64,000 nt of DNA from an uncultured Oscillospiraceae bacterium (lineage in GTDB: Bacteria; Bacillota; Clostridia; Oscillospirales; Oscillospiraceae). Below are positions 28,306-37,662 of this stretch, piece after piece. Below the pieces are notes generated by a model. It saw only the letters and a list, made by a program, of their open reading frames with translations. It was not told the origin of the DNA and did no database searches. The DNA is taken from the NCBI GenBank assembly GCA_944385445.1, contig CALWXF010000006.1, positions 28,267 to 92,266 on the forward strand, written 5' to 3'. A program made the position numbers and the translations under genes. The stretch's first letter is position 1. Every line of letters begins with the position of its first letter.

Positions 28306-28653
28306 ATGGCACTGTTTGGATTTGGTAAGAAGAAAAAAGAGGTGCAGACTGCCCCTTGTTCCTGTCAATGTAGCTGCTCCGCCGCTGGCAGAGTGGAGCA
28401 CAAGTCTGGAGCAGCCATTCAGGTGTTGGGCACAGGCTGTGCCTCCTGCCACACCCTGCTGGAGAACACCCGGGAAGCGGTGCGCAGTCTGAGGATGGAT
28501 GTACAGGTGGAGTATGTGCAGGACATGGCCACCATTGCCGGCTATGGAGTAATGAGCCTCCCTGCCCTGGTGGTGCATGGTAAGGTGGTGTCCACCGGGA
28601 AGGTGCTCAAGCCTGATCAGATTGAAGTGCTGCTGAAGAATAGCGAGAAATAA
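28306..28653 (+). CDS. Thioredoxin-fold redox protein with Cys-rich N terminus (TM0996-like)
   Basis: 115 residues. The core, from about residue 38, is the small thioredoxin family found beside ArsP/DUF318 permeases, with active site GTGCASCHTLLENTREA and cis-Pro loop GVMSLPALVVHGK. Unusually, an N-terminal extension holds a four-Cys cluster, PCSCQCSCS, near residues 17-26, which could hold a thiophilic metal or metalloid. It probably supplies reducing equivalents or hands substrate to the permease; that is inference. AGGAGGAATGTAAT precedes ATG 28306. Confidence 0.87.
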   Translation: MALFGFGKKKKEVQTAPCSCQCSCSAAGRVEHKSGAAIQVLGTGCASCHTLLENTREAVRSLRMDVQVEYVQDMATIAGYGVMSLPALVVHGKVVSTGKVLKPDQIEVLLKNSEK

Positions 28654-28667
28654 GGGGGATGACTGAA

Positions 28668-29063
28668 ATGGGAAAACCCAAGGTTGCCTTTGTGTGCGTT
28701 CACAACTCCTGCCGCAGTCAGATGGCGGAGGCCCTGGGCAAGAAGTTGGCGGACGATGTGTTTGAAAGCTACTCCGGAGGCACGGAGGTAAAAGACCGCA
28801 TCAATCTCGACGCCGTGCGTATGATGAAACAGCTCCACGGTATCGACATGGAGGAAACCCAGTACAGCAAGCTGGTCTCCCAACTGCCCCATCCGGATGT
28901 GGTGATTTATATGGGGTGTAACGTCAGCTGTCCTGCCTTTACTGCCCCTTATACAGAAAATTGGGGACTGGAAGACCCCACCGGACAGAGCGATGAGGTA
29001 TTTGCAGAGACCATTGAGACCATTTCCCGCAAAATTTTAGAGCTCAAGGAGAAGCTCTCCTGA
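28668..29063 (+). CDS. arsC: Arsenate reductase, low-molecular-weight phosphatase type
   Basis: 131 residues. The P-loop VCVHNSCRSQMAEA gives CX5R, and resolving cysteines are present in IYMGCNVSCPAF; the WGLEDPTG segment is as in thioredoxin-coupled ArsC of pI258 type. It reduces As(V) to As(III), which the permease or another pump can remove. ATG 28668 (MGKPKVAFVCVH) is nine bases after GGGGG; an ATG at 28659 is in frame but too close to it. Confidence 0.93.
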   Translation: MGKPKVAFVCVHNSCRSQMAEALGKKLADDVFESYSGGTEVKDRINLDAVRMMKQLHGIDMEETQYSKLVSQLPHPDVVIYMGCNVSCPAFTAPYTENWGLEDPTGQSDEVFAETIETISRKILELKEKLS

Positions 29064-29071
29064 CAGAGCAC

Positions 29072-29115
29072 AATCCCCCGTACTCGGTGAAACTTGTCCC
29101 GAGTACGGGGGATTT
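29072..29115 (+). terminator. Terminator of the ars cluster
   Basis: AATCCCCCGTACTCGG/CCGAGTACGGGGGATT, a 16-bp perfect stem, followed by TCAGTTTCTC. Confidence 0.88.
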
Positions 29116-29127
29116 CAGTTTCTCTAC

Positions 29128-29156
29128 TTGGCATTTAAGGCGGGATGAGATATGAT
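29128..29156 (+). promoter_or_regulatory. Promoter of the interrupted membrane-protein gene
   Basis: TTGGCA (29128-29133), 17-base spacer, TATGAT (29151-29156), 32 bases before ATG 29189. Confidence 0.72.
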
Positions 29157-29188
29157 GAATGTGTCAAGATCAGGGAGGAGGCTGACCT

Positions 29189-30613
29189 ATGGAAACCTAC
29201 CAAGTTGTACCCGATGCCCCCGAGTCTCGTACTGAGCCCACGCCCAACTGGCAGACCACCATGACCCAAATCCTCTGGGGATTGGCCCTGAGCACCCTTA
29301 CTCTGGATATTCCTCTGCTGCAAGAGCTGCTGTCATTTCTCGGCCTGCTCCTGTTGTATTTGGGGTTCTGAAGCATACGACTGGAAAACAAATGGTTCTT
29401 CCGCTGTTATCTGTTTACAGCGGTGCGCTGCATTGCCCTGGTTCCCATCTTTGCCCTGAATGCCACCATCTATCAGAATCGGTTCTACACCTCTGATTTG
29501 GGATATCTGACGAATCTGGCAACGATGCTCCTGGTGTTGGCCACCCTATTCTCCCTGTGGCGGGGTCTGCTTCAGCTGCGAAAGGCCTCCGGAGTGGAGG
29601 CGTCCACCAGAGCTGCCGGTGGACTGGTGGTGTGGTATGTGAGCTTGGCCCTGCTGTCCGTGGTTGGAGTGATTGGACTATTTGGGTTTCTGGTCCTGAT
29701 CATTCTCTATGTCTTTTGTATGTACCGTATCTTCCAATTCTCTCAGGCCGTCACCGCTGCCGGCTACCCCCTTCCTCGGCTGCGGGCTTGGTTCTCAGAG
29801 GGGCGGGTTGCACTTTGTTTCACGGGGTGCATTCTGGTGGGTGTGGCAGGTGGATTTCTCTTGTTCCACAGTTACTCCATGGATTGGATGCTGTTGTCTG
29901 CGCCGCCCTCCTCCCAGGCGGAGGAGATCAAAGAAAATCTTCGTGGCCTCGGCTTCCCAGACACCATTTTGAATGACCTCTCCATAGAGGATTTACAGGA
30001 CTGTCAGGGTGCCCAACAGGTGGTTGTGGATGAGTACACCTACTCCTTTGAGGAGCATACTACCTCTGAAGGGAAAGCGCCCCAGCTGCACCTGACGGGC
30101 ATCGGGGTGCAATTGTCCGAAGCGCCGGAGCGCTGGAAGCTCATTCATCACTTCCGGTGGGTGGAGAGCCCGGCCTTTTATGGAACGGAATCGCTCCAAC
30201 TCACCCCTGCTTATGAGAATTCCATGTATTGGAGCCCTGGCGAGGATGGCGTGCATGGGTGGCTGCTATATGATGACAATGGAACAACCTTTGTCTCTCC
30301 CTATGTCAGCCTGGAAAAATCCTCATACACTTATAACTCCTTCTTTTGGGTCCAGCAAACGAGCTCGGACTGGTTTGCCTCCTTCTCCCTTCCGCCTCAG
30401 GGGAGCAATCACCGGGGCTATGTGACATACTCTGTATTTCCTACTTATCCCAGTGAAACCATCATGATCTCTTCTATGGTTCAGTACACCCACCAGACTT
30501 CACGATTTCAGTACCCGGTGCTCAGCTCCACAGACCACCAGCAAAAGAGTCCCTCTTTAGGGGCTGGTCGGCCCTTCTCCACCGTTCAAACCATGCTGCA
30601 ATTTGCCCCTTAA
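29189..30613 (+). pseudogene. Membrane protein gene interrupted by an in-frame TGA
   Basis: The frame opened at ATG 29189 (with GGGAGGAGGCTGACCT upstream) codes METYQVVPDAPESRTEP and a hydrophobic stretch to LLLLYLGF, then meets TGA at 29369-29371. The same frame continues without any other stop to 30613: SIRLENKWFFRCYLFTAV, several more membrane segments to about residue 225, and a hydrophilic C-terminal domain of about 240 residues. The phase is kept, so one base change (CGA or TGG to TGA) explains the break. Promoter and ribosome site are intact. I do not recognise the family. A GTG restart at 29423 could give a shorter product. Confidence 0.8.
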
Positions 30614-30631
30614 CCTCTGAAAGTGCAATGT

Positions 30632-30673
30632 AAAACAGGGATTCCTCCATTTCGGGGAGGAATCCCTGTTTTC
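30632..30673. terminator. Bidirectional terminator between the 29189 gene and thiC
   Basis: AAAACAGGGATTCCTCC/GGAGGAATCCCTGTTTT, flanked by A and T runs usable from both sides. Confidence 0.88.
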
Positions 30674-30674
30674 G

Positions 30675-31979
30675 TTACAGAATGTCGATGTACTCTCCGC
30701 TGAGAGCCTTGTTCATGCTGCGTACGGCGCAGAACTTGCCGCACATGGAACAGCTGTCCTCGTGCTCCGGGGCCCGGTCATCCCGGATGCCCTTGGCTGT
30801 CTCCGGGTCAATGGCACATTCCCACTGCTTGTCCCAGTCGAAGGTCCGCCGGGCATCGGCCATGGCGTCGTCCAGGTCTCTGGCGTGGGGAATTTTCTTG
30901 GCGATGTCCGCGGCGTGGGCAGCAATGCGGGAGGCAATGATTCCCTGCTTCACGTCCTCCACATTGGGCAGGGCCAAATGTTCGGCGGGCGTCACGTAAC
31001 ACAGGAAGGCAGCACCTGCCGAAGCGGCCACTGCCCCGCCGATGGCGGCAGTGATGTGGTCGTAGCCAGGGGCAATGTCTGTGACGATGGGGCCAAGCAC
31101 ATAGAAGGGAGCGCCCATGCAAATGGTCTGCTGGAGCTTCATGTTGGCCTCAATCTGGTCCAGGGGCATGTGGCCGGGGCCCTCCACCATCACCTGCACG
31201 TCTTTGGCCCAGGCTCGGCGGGTCAGCTCGCCCAGGCGTACCAGCTCTTCGATCTGGCACACGTCGCTGGCATCGGCCAGACAGCCGGGGCGGCAGGCAT
31301 CTCCCAGGGAGATGGTCACGTCATATTCCCGACAGATATCCAGAATCTCATCGAAATACTCATAGAAGGGATTTTCCTCCCCGGTCATGCTCATCCAGGC
31401 AAACACCAGAGAGCCGCCCCGGGAGACGATGTTCATTTTCCGCTTGTGGTTTTTGATCTGATCGATGGTTTTGCGGGTAATGCCGCAGTGGAGGGTAACA
31501 AAGTCCACCCCATCCTGGGCGTGGAGACGGACTACATCAATGAAGTCTTTGGCAGAGAGCGTGGCCAGATCCCGCTGATAGTGGATGACACTGTCGTATA
31601 CGGGAACCGTGCCGATCATGGCGGGGCACTCCTGGGTCAGCTTACGGCGGAACGGCTGGGTGTTGCCGTGGGAGGACAGGTCCATGATGGCCTCTGCCCC
31701 CATATTTACTGCCGCCATCACCTTCTGCATCTCCACGTCATAGTCTTTGCAGTCTCGGGACACCCCCAGATTGACGTTGATTTTGGTGCGAAGCATAGAA
31801 CCCACGCCGTTGGGGTCCAGACAGGTGTGGAGTTTATTGGCACAGATGGCCACCTGCCCTTTGGCTACCAGCTCCCGAATCTCCTCCTCCGTGCGGTACT
31901 CCTTGGCGGCCACCGCCTTCATCTCCGGGGTGATGATGCCCTGACGGGCTGCGTCCATCTGGGTTGTGTATGTTCTCAT
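30675..31979 (-). CDS. thiC: Phosphomethylpyrimidine synthase ThiC
   Basis: 434 residues. A non-canonical radical SAM enzyme that rearranges aminoimidazole ribotide to HMP phosphate for thiamin synthesis. Seen: [79 protein letters not shown] and the C-terminal cluster motif CSMCGKFC (CX2CX4C). The short N terminus is the usual clostridial form. It is controlled by a TPP riboswitch with terminator (32020-32157). No other thi genes are next to it. Confidence 0.97.
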   Translation of the reverse strand: MRTYTTQMDAARQGIITPEMKAVAAKEYRTEEEIRELVAKGQVAICANKLHTCLDPNGVGSMLRTKINVNLGVSRDCKDYDVEMQKVMAAVNMGAEAIMDLSSHGNTQPFRRKLTQECPAMIGTVPVYDSVIHYQRDLATLSAKDFIDVVRLHAQDGVDFVTLHCGITRKTIDQIKNHKRKMNIVSRGGSLVFAWMSMTGEENPFYEYFDEILDICREYDVTISLGDACRPGCLADASDVCQIEELVRLGELTRRAWAKDVQVMVEGPGHMPLDQIEANMKLQQTICMGAPFYVLGPIVTDIAPGYDHITAAIGGAVAASAGAAFLCYVTPAEHLALPNVEDVKQGIIASRIAAHAADIAKKIPHARDLDDAMADARRTFDWDKQWECAIDPETAKGIRDDRAPEHEDSCSMCGKFCAVRSMNKALSGEYIDIL

Positions 31980-32019
31980 GTTAATCTCTTCCTTTCTGGC
32001 TGCGGGTTGGATGAGCGTT

Positions 32020-32060
32020 GAAACAGAAACAGCGGGGATACCTGACTTGGTATCCCCGCT
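32020..32060 (-). terminator. Expression-platform terminator of the thiC riboswitch
   Basis: On the minus strand AGCGGGGATACC/GGTATCCCCGCT is followed by GTTTCTGTTTC, between the aptamer and thiC. Confidence 0.9.
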
Positions 32061-32073
32061 GATGACAGCATAT

Positions 32074-32157
32074 GTCTCCCTACGTTGGCATTATCCAAAT
32101 CAGGTTCATGGGTCGAAGGGCACACCTTCCTCTCAGCCTGTCTACAAGCTCCCCGTT
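32074..32157 (-). promoter_or_regulatory. TPP riboswitch (THI element)
   Basis: On the minus strand the aptamer shows the conserved blocks ACGGGGAGCTT, GGCTGAGAGGAAGG, the CCCTTCGACCC joint, ATGAACCTGATTTGGATAATG and CCAACGTAGGGAGAC. Binding of thiamin diphosphate would favour the terminator at 32020-32060 and lower thiC expression. Confidence 0.96.
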
Positions 32158-32176
32158 TTCAATTGTATACGATGGC

Positions 32177-32205
32177 ATTATACAACGTTTCAGAAGAGAA
32201 CTCAA
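32177..32205 (-). promoter_or_regulatory. thiC promoter
   Basis: Minus strand TTGAGT (32200-32205), 17-base spacer, TATAAT (32177-32182). The -35 box overlaps the last codons of the upstream ABC_ATPase-family gene. Confidence 0.8.
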
Positions 32206-33914
32206 GAAGTTTTTCCAGCCAGTTTCAGCCCCCGGTACCGGTTGAAGCAGGCAAAGATCTCCTGTCGCCTAGGCCGGGCTAAAAAGGCTTCCTCCCGTCC
32301 GCACAGTGCCTCCAGGCCCTTACAGTCCATGATCTGTTCCAGTTCCTCCACCACCTGTTGCAAGGTGTGTCTACCGTCCATGAGATACTTCTGGGCGTAT
32401 ACCAAGCAGTACCCCAGTGCGGTGAGCTGTTCCGGGTCGGTGAGCTGCTCCACGTACCGCAGGTCGATGGTCTCGCGGTTGATGGATACCCCATCCCGCC
32501 CCAAGGTTTTCAGTTTTATCCGATCACCTTGGCCAAACTCCTCCGATCTACGGGGACAGCGGTGTACATTGGGAGTCGGTGCAGAATCCAGTTGGGCACA
32601 GGTGGAGGGAAACGCCTGTGCCTCCTCCCTAGCCAGTACGGTAATGTCCCTGGGGATATATCGGTCCATTTGAATGATGTGGTGGGCGGGGTGAAAATAG
32701 GCACCAGAACTGCCCGCCACTAAAATGGTGGAGATGTCGTGGGTGCGATACAGTTCCTCCACTCGCTCCAAAAACGGGGTGATGGGCTCCATGTCCCGGT
32801 GAATGACTCGCTGCATCAGCTCGTCCCGAATCATGAAGTTGGTGGCGCTGGTGTCCTCATCCATGAGCAGCAGAGAGGTTCCAGCCTCCATACTCTCCAC
32901 CACATTGGCAGCCTGGGAGGTACTGCCGCTGGCGTCTTGAGTGGTGAATCGGGTGGTGTCTGTTCCATTGGGCAGATGGTTGATGAACATGGAGATATCC
33001 GTCTGGATAATGCTTCGGCCATCTTCTGCCCGGATTTTGACGGCGGTATGATCCGTGATGACGTATTCCCGTCCATCCCCGGCAATGTGGTTGTATACTC
33101 CTGCCTCCAGCGCCTTGAGCAAGGTGGATTTTCCGTGATATCCACCGCCCACTATGAGGGTGATGCCCCTGGGAATGCCCATGCCGGTGACGGTTCCCCG
33201 GTGGGGCAGTTCCAAGGTCACAGACAACTTTTGAGGAGAACGAAATGGTACGCTGCCCTTCATGGGCTGGGCAGAGGCGCCAGTGGCTCGAGGTAGAATG
33301 CTGCCGTCTGCCACGAAGGCGCACAGGCCCAGTTTGGGAAGCTTTTGGCGGATATACTGCTGGTCCTCCGCCAGATCTGCCACCCCTTTCAGCCGCTTCC
33401 CATCTAAATTGCGGTACATGAGGGATGCTTCCACACACTGGGGTAGGAACACAAACAGCATTTTTCTCAGTTCTCCGGCGTTTACCGTACGACCATTGGC
33501 GGGAAATCCTGCCTCAAAGCGCAATACGATATCTCCGGTGGCTGGATCCAGGTTGCATGCCGTGCGCTCCAATACCTCCTGTCCACAGCGGCTGGTGGAA
33601 ATAAGCCCGCTGTGCCCGGAGCCTCTGGCCAGTCCGGACACTTGCCCAGCTTTCCGGGCAAACAAGCGGGTGATGGCGTCTTGTAAGGCGATGCGCTGAC
33701 AGGGCATTTGGTACAGCTCACGGGGAAACCCGGCCTTCTCTCCTTTGACATGGATACTCAGCTTAGATGGAGCGGCAAAGGGATCTCCCTGGACGTGGTC
33801 GATGGACAGCACATAGCCCGGAAACTGATAGGCTCCTCGGGTATCCTTATAGGCCGGGTAGCTCCTTCGGTCTATGCGGGTAAGCAGCTGTTGAAGTTGT
33901 GTAACGGTCTGCAT
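32202..33914 (-). CDS. ABC_ATPase-domain protein (PF09818-like)
   Basis: 570 residues. The pattern is that of the large predicted P-loop ATPase family: N-terminal SYPAYKDTRGAYQFPGYVLSIDHVQGDPFAAPS, GLISTSRCGQEVLERTA, the P-loop region LIVGGGYHGKSTLLKALEAGVYNHI, LLLMDEDTSATNFMIRDELMQ (Walker B-like) and ILVAGSSGAYFHPAHHII. It is soluble and has no membrane segments; the biological role of this family is not established. ATG 33914 follows AGGAGGGCAAGACC. It has its own promoter (33952-33980) and may read into thiC. Confidence 0.9.
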   Translation of the reverse strand: MQTVTQLQQLLTRIDRRSYPAYKDTRGAYQFPGYVLSIDHVQGDPFAAPSKLSIHVKGEKAGFPRELYQMPCQRIALQDAITRLFARKAGQVSGLARGSGHSGLISTSRCGQEVLERTACNLDPATGDIVLRFEAGFPANGRTVNAGELRKMLFVFLPQCVEASLMYRNLDGKRLKGVADLAEDQQYIRQKLPKLGLCAFVADGSILPRATGASAQPMKGSVPFRSPQKLSVTLELPHRGTVTGMGIPRGITLIVGGGYHGKSTLLKALEAGVYNHIAGDGREYVITDHTAVKIRAEDGRSIIQTDISMFINHLPNGTDTTRFTTQDASGSTSQAANVVESMEAGTSLLLMDEDTSATNFMIRDELMQRVIHRDMEPITPFLERVEELYRTHDISTILVAGSSGAYFHPAHHIIQMDRYIPRDITVLAREEAQAFPSTCAQLDSAPTPNVHRCPRRSEEFGQGDRIKLKTLGRDGVSINRETIDLRYVEQLTDPEQLTALGYCLVYAQKYLMDGRHTLQQVVEELEQIMDCKGLEALCGREEAFLARPRRQEIFACFNRYRGLKLAGKTS

Positions 33915-33951
33915 GGTCTTGCCCTCCTGATACACATGGTTTCTGTTCCCC

Positions 33952-33980
33952 AGTATACCCCACCCCCTGCCCCGGTTCAA
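33952..33980 (-). promoter_or_regulatory. Promoter of the ABC_ATPase-family gene
   Basis: Minus strand TTGAAC (33975-33980), 17-base G-rich spacer, TATACT (33952-33957), 38 bases before the ATG. Confidence 0.75.
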
Positions 33981-34017
33981 GTGGTGTACATGGCTATCAA
34001 ATCCACTGGACGAAATC

Positions 34018-34051
34018 AAAAAAGTCCAGCAACCCAAAGGCTGCTGGACTT
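34018..34051 (-). terminator. Terminator of tRNA-Ser
   Basis: Minus strand AGTCCAGCAGCC/GGTTGCTGGACT with a T run, starting two bases after the tRNA CCA. Confidence 0.88.
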
Positions 34052-34052
34052 T

Positions 34053-34143
34053 TGGCGGAGACGGTGGGATTCGAACCCACGGACGGTTTTACCCGTCAAA
34101 CGATTTCGAGTCGTTCTCGTTATGACCACTTCGATACGTCTCC
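34053..34143 (-). tRNA. tRNA-Ser (anticodon CGA)
   Basis: Read on the minus strand: acceptor GGAGACG/CGTCTCC with encoded CCA, anticodon loop CTCGAAA giving CGA, long class II variable arm (GACGGGTAAAACCGTC) and T-loop GGTTCGAATCC. 91 bases including CCA. It has a promoter (34162-34190) and a terminator of its own. Confidence 0.96.
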
Positions 34144-34161
34144 ATCAATGATAGCTGATAT

Positions 34162-34190
34162 AGAATACATGATTTTCCTCCAAAAGTCAA
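34162..34190 (-). promoter_or_regulatory. Promoter of tRNA-Ser
   Basis: Minus strand TTGACT (34185-34190), 17-base spacer, TATTCT (34162-34167). Confidence 0.75.
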
Positions 34191-34330
34191 CGTTCTTTTT
34201 CTGCTTTACAGGTTATAGTAATATCTTGGCAGTATTCCGTGGAAATCTATGGCGGCGTAATCATTTTTTTACGAAAACAACACATAGTATACTAAAAGTA
34301 TATGAGCTTTCATTTGCTTTTTTGTGCATC

Positions 34331-34359
34331 TTGACTTTATTGTTCCGTAGCAGTATAAT
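34331..34359 (+). promoter_or_regulatory. Promoter of the glycogen operon
   Basis: TTGACT (34331-34336), 17-base spacer, TATAAT (34354-34359), about 68 bases before the preferred glgB start. The rest of the A/T-rich gap 34191-34330 shows nothing I can name. Confidence 0.85.
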
Positions 34360-34427
34360 AAAAGCCACAAAACAAACCACAGCATCATTACCTCATGAGT
34401 TGTTCGAGGAATTGGGAGGCATATACC

Positions 34428-36410
34428 TTGAATCACACCGAATATCTCAACGATGCCATCGCCCGTTTCAGCGCCGGAACCAGCCACGATGCCTATCGTT
34501 TTATGGGCTGTCACAAGGAGGTCTGGGACGGACAAGAGGGCTATGTGTTCCGTGTTTGGGCTCCTCATGCCCGCTCTGTCCGGGTGTTGGGCCGCTTCAA
34601 CGACTGGGACACGGATGCACCCGTGATGGACAAGCTCTCCGATGGACTTTGGGAGCAGTTTTTACCTGAGGCCAAGCACTTTGACGAATACAAATTTTAT
34701 ATTGAGCGCCCGGATGGCTCCTTTGTGTTCAAGAGCGATCCTTACGGCGTGCACACTTGCACCCGGCCCGAGACTGCCAGTAAGATTTATGATCTGGATG
34801 GCTTTGAGTGGTCCGATCAGGAGTATCGGGCTGCCCGGGCCAAGGAGCAGCCTCTCACCAGCCCCCTGAACATCTATGAGCTGCATCTGGGGTCCTGGCG
34901 TAAGCATGCCGATGGCAACTACATGACCTATGAGGAATATGCCAAGGACCTGGTCAAGTATGTCAAGGATATGGGCTACACCCACATCGAGCTGCTTCCC
35001 ATCAGCGAGTATCCCTTTGAGCCCTCCTGGGGCTATCAGGTCACTGGGTATTATGCCCCTACCTCCCGGTATGGCACGCCCAAGGACTTTATGAAGTTTG
35101 TGGACATCTGCCACAGCGCCGGCATCGGCGTGATTTTGGACTGGGTAGGCGCCCACTTCCCCAAGGATGAGACGGGCCTGTACGAGTTCGATGGAGGCTG
35201 CTGTTACGAGCCCTCCGACCCCCTGCGCAAGGAGCACCCAGACTGGGGCACCCACATTTTTGACTATGGTCGGTATGAGGTGCGGTCTTTCCTGATTTCC
35301 AATGTGGTCTACTGGTTGGACATGTACCATGTGGACGGCATCCGGGTAGACGCTGTGGCCTCCATGCTCTATCTGGACTACGGACGCCGGGACGGTCAGT
35401 GGCGTCCCAACCAGTACGGCGGCAATACCAATCTGGATGCAGTGAAGTTCTTGCAAGATATGAGCGCCGCTGCCTTCGATTTTAACCCCGGCGCTCTGGT
35501 CATCGCCGAGGAGTCCACCGCCTTCCCCATGGTCACCAAGCCTGGATATGACGGCGGATTGGGCTTCAACTTCAAGTGGAATATGGGCTGGATGCACGAC
35601 ATGCTGGACTACATGTCCACCGATCCCCTGTTCCGCAAGGGCCGTCACAACAACATTACCTTCTCTTTGACCTACGCCTTCTCGGAAAACTTTATCCTCC
35701 CCCTCTCCCATGACGAGGTGGTCCATGGTAAGTGCTCCCTGCTCAACAAGATGCCGGGAGACTACGAGGAGAAGTTCCAGAATCTCCGGGCCTTTTATGG
35801 CTATATGATGACCCATCCCGGCAAAAAGCTGGTGTTCATGGGCGGAGAGTTCGGTCAGTTTATTGAATGGGATTTCACCAAGGAACTGGACTGGTTCCTT
35901 TTGGAATATGACAAGCACCGTCAGCTGCAAGACTATGTTCGGGATTTGAATCACTTCTATCTGGCTCATCCTGCTCTGTGGCAGAATGACAACGATTGGC
36001 ACGGCTTCCAGTGGATTGCCTGTGACGACAACAGCCAGAGCGTGATCTCCTTCCGGCGGTTGGATGCCAAGGGGAAAGAGGTTGTGGTTGTGTGCAACTT
36101 CTGCCCGGTCACCCGTGAGCACTACTGCATCGGTGCGGCCAAGGCCGGTACTTATATTCCTGTTTTGTCCAGTGACGACGTGAAATATGGTGGCACTGGT
36201 ACCCCGCTCAAGCCGGTAAAGGCCAAGGCGAAACCTATGCACGGGCTGAAATACTCCATCGAATTGACTCTGCCGCCCCTCTCTACCGTATATTACGAGC
36301 GAGAGGCGCCCCAGAGGACCCGCAAGACGGTGGAGGGCGTGCCCAGCGCAAAGGTGAAAAAAACCAGAGTGTCCAAAAAACAATCCGCTGGAAAAAAGAC
36401 CAGCAAATAA
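34428..36410 (+). CDS. glgB: 1,4-alpha-glucan branching enzyme GlgB
   Basis: 660 residues. It makes alpha-1,6 branches in glycogen. The N-terminal CBM48 domain (GYVFRVWAPHARSVRVLGRFNDW) is followed by the GH13 barrel with YTHIELLPISEYPFEPSWGYQVTGYYAP, nucleophile region DGIRVDAVASMLYLDY, acid/base ALVIAEESTAFP and LPLSHDEVVHGK, then the C-terminal beta domain and a basic tail (KKTRVSKKQSAGKKTSK) beyond the usual end. TTG 34428 (MNHTEYLNDAIARF) has GGGAGG eight bases upstream and is preferred to the ATG at 34395, which lacks a ribosome site. Confidence 0.96.
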   Translation: MNHTEYLNDAIARFSAGTSHDAYRFMGCHKEVWDGQEGYVFRVWAPHARSVRVLGRFNDWDTDAPVMDKLSDGLWEQFLPEAKHFDEYKFYIERPDGSFVFKSDPYGVHTCTRPETASKIYDLDGFEWSDQEYRAARAKEQPLTSPLNIYELHLGSWRKHADGNYMTYEEYAKDLVKYVKDMGYTHIELLPISEYPFEPSWGYQVTGYYAPTSRYGTPKDFMKFVDICHSAGIGVILDWVGAHFPKDETGLYEFDGGCCYEPSDPLRKEHPDWGTHIFDYGRYEVRSFLISNVVYWLDMYHVDGIRVDAVASMLYLDYGRRDGQWRPNQYGGNTNLDAVKFLQDMSAAAFDFNPGALVIAEESTAFPMVTKPGYDGGLGFNFKWNMGWMHDMLDYMSTDPLFRKGRHNNITFSLTYAFSENFILPLSHDEVVHGKCSLLNKMPGDYEEKFQNLRAFYGYMMTHPGKKLVFMGGEFGQFIEWDFTKELDWFLLEYDKHRQLQDYVRDLNHFYLAHPALWQNDNDWHGFQWIACDDNSQSVISFRRLDAKGKEVVVVCNFCPVTREHYCIGAAKAGTYIPVLSSDDVKYGGTGTPLKPVKAKAKPMHGLKYSIELTLPPLSTVYYEREAPQRTRKTVEGVPSAKVKKTRVSKKQSAGKKTSK

Positions 36411-36457
36411 CCATCGCATATAACCAGCGAGGAAAGATGAATTAGGGGGGCTTCACT

Positions 36458-37648
36458 GTGATCGAACGAAAAAAAGAATGCATCTCCATGCTCTTGGCCG
36501 GCGGCCAGGGCAGCAGATTGTATGTACTGACAGAAAACACCGCAAAACCCGCCGTGCCGTTCGGCGGCAAGTATCGCATCATTGACTTCTCTCTCTCCAA
36601 CTGCGTCAACTCCGGCATTGATACCGTGGGTATCCTCACCCAGTATCAGCCCTTGGAGCTCAACGACTACATCGGCAACGGCCAGCCTTGGGACCTGAAC
36701 CGGAATTTTGGCGGCGCCCATGTGCTCCCGCCCTATACCAAGACCACCAGCAACCAATGGTATAAGGGCACGGCCAACGCCATCTATCAGAACATCCCCT
36801 TCATCGAGAGATATCAGCCCGAGTATGTGCTCATTCTCTCCGGTGACCACATCTATAAGATGGATTACAACAAGATGCTGCAATTCCACAAGGAAAAGGG
36901 TTCCGAGTGCACCATTGCAGTCATCAACGTCAGCATGGAAGACGCCACTCGTATGGGCATTATGAGCACCGACGAGAACCAGGCCATCGTGGACTTCGAG
37001 GAGAAGCCCGCCCATCCCAAGAGCACCCAGGCCTCCATGGGTGTGTACATCTTCACTTGGGCCGCTTTGAAGAAGTACCTGATCGCCGACGAGGCAGACC
37101 CCAACTCCGAGAACGACTTCGGTAAGAACGTCATTCCCGCCTTCCTGCGGGACGGCCGTCCCATGTACGCCTATCCCTTTGAGGGCTACTGGAAGGACGT
37201 GGGTACTCTGGGCAGTCTGTGGGACGCCAACATGGACCTGTTGGACCCCAAGGACCCCCTGGATATGCGCAACCCCCACTCCAAGATTTATGCTCGAAAC
37301 TATGCCAGCCCCTCTACCATGATCGCTCCCACCTCCAAGGTGTCCAACTCTTTCATCACTGAGGGCTGCCGCATCAAGGGTACGGTGGAGAACTCCGTGA
37401 TCTACACCGGCTGTGAGGTGGAAGAAGGCGCTGTTGTCAGCGGCACCGTCCTGATGCCCAACACCATCGTCCGCAAGGGCAGCACTGTCAGCTATGCCAT
37501 CGTAGGCGAGCAGTGTGTCATTGAGGAAAACGTCACCATCGGCGCACGCCCGGAGGACTGCCTGGGCGAGGATTGGGGCATCAGCGTTGTGGGTCACAAG
37601 AAGACCATCCCCTCTGGCACCGTGATCAAACCCAAGGAAATTGTTTAA
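36458..37648 (+). CDS. glgC: Glucose-1-phosphate adenylyltransferase, catalytic subunit GlgC
   Basis: 396 residues. It forms ADP-glucose from ATP and glucose 1-phosphate, the committed step of glycogen synthesis. The nucleotide loop [34 protein letters not shown] is complete, as are [14 protein letters not shown], the substrate loop [10 protein letters not shown] and a C-terminal left-handed beta-helix. GTG 36458 follows GGGGGG. It lies 47 bases after glgB and 14 bases before glgD, with which it probably forms a heterotetramer. Confidence 0.96.
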   Translation: MIERKKECISMLLAGGQGSRLYVLTENTAKPAVPFGGKYRIIDFSLSNCVNSGIDTVGILTQYQPLELNDYIGNGQPWDLNRNFGGAHVLPPYTKTTSNQWYKGTANAIYQNIPFIERYQPEYVLILSGDHIYKMDYNKMLQFHKEKGSECTIAVINVSMEDATRMGIMSTDENQAIVDFEEKPAHPKSTQASMGVYIFTWAALKKYLIADEADPNSENDFGKNVIPAFLRDGRPMYAYPFEGYWKDVGTLGSLWDANMDLLDPKDPLDMRNPHSKIYARNYASPSTMIAPTSKVSNSFITEGCRIKGTVENSVIYTGCEVEEGAVVSGTVLMPNTIVRKGSTVSYAIVGEQCVIEENVTIGARPEDCLGEDWGISVVGHKKTIPSGTVIKPKEIV

Positions 37649-37662
37649 GGGGGGCTACAAAG

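Noticed and set aside
30180-30425. Short plus-strand frames inside the 29189 gene
   Set aside because: Overlapping shadows; the main frame keeps a coherent protein sense to 30613.
34052-34669. Open frame beginning MAETVGFEPTDGFTRQ
   Set aside because: It reads through tRNA-Ser on the wrong strand and then the glgB leader in another frame.
34662-36419. 585-codon minus-strand open frame opposite glgB
   Set aside because: Antisense shadow of the branching enzyme; no domain or ribosome site.
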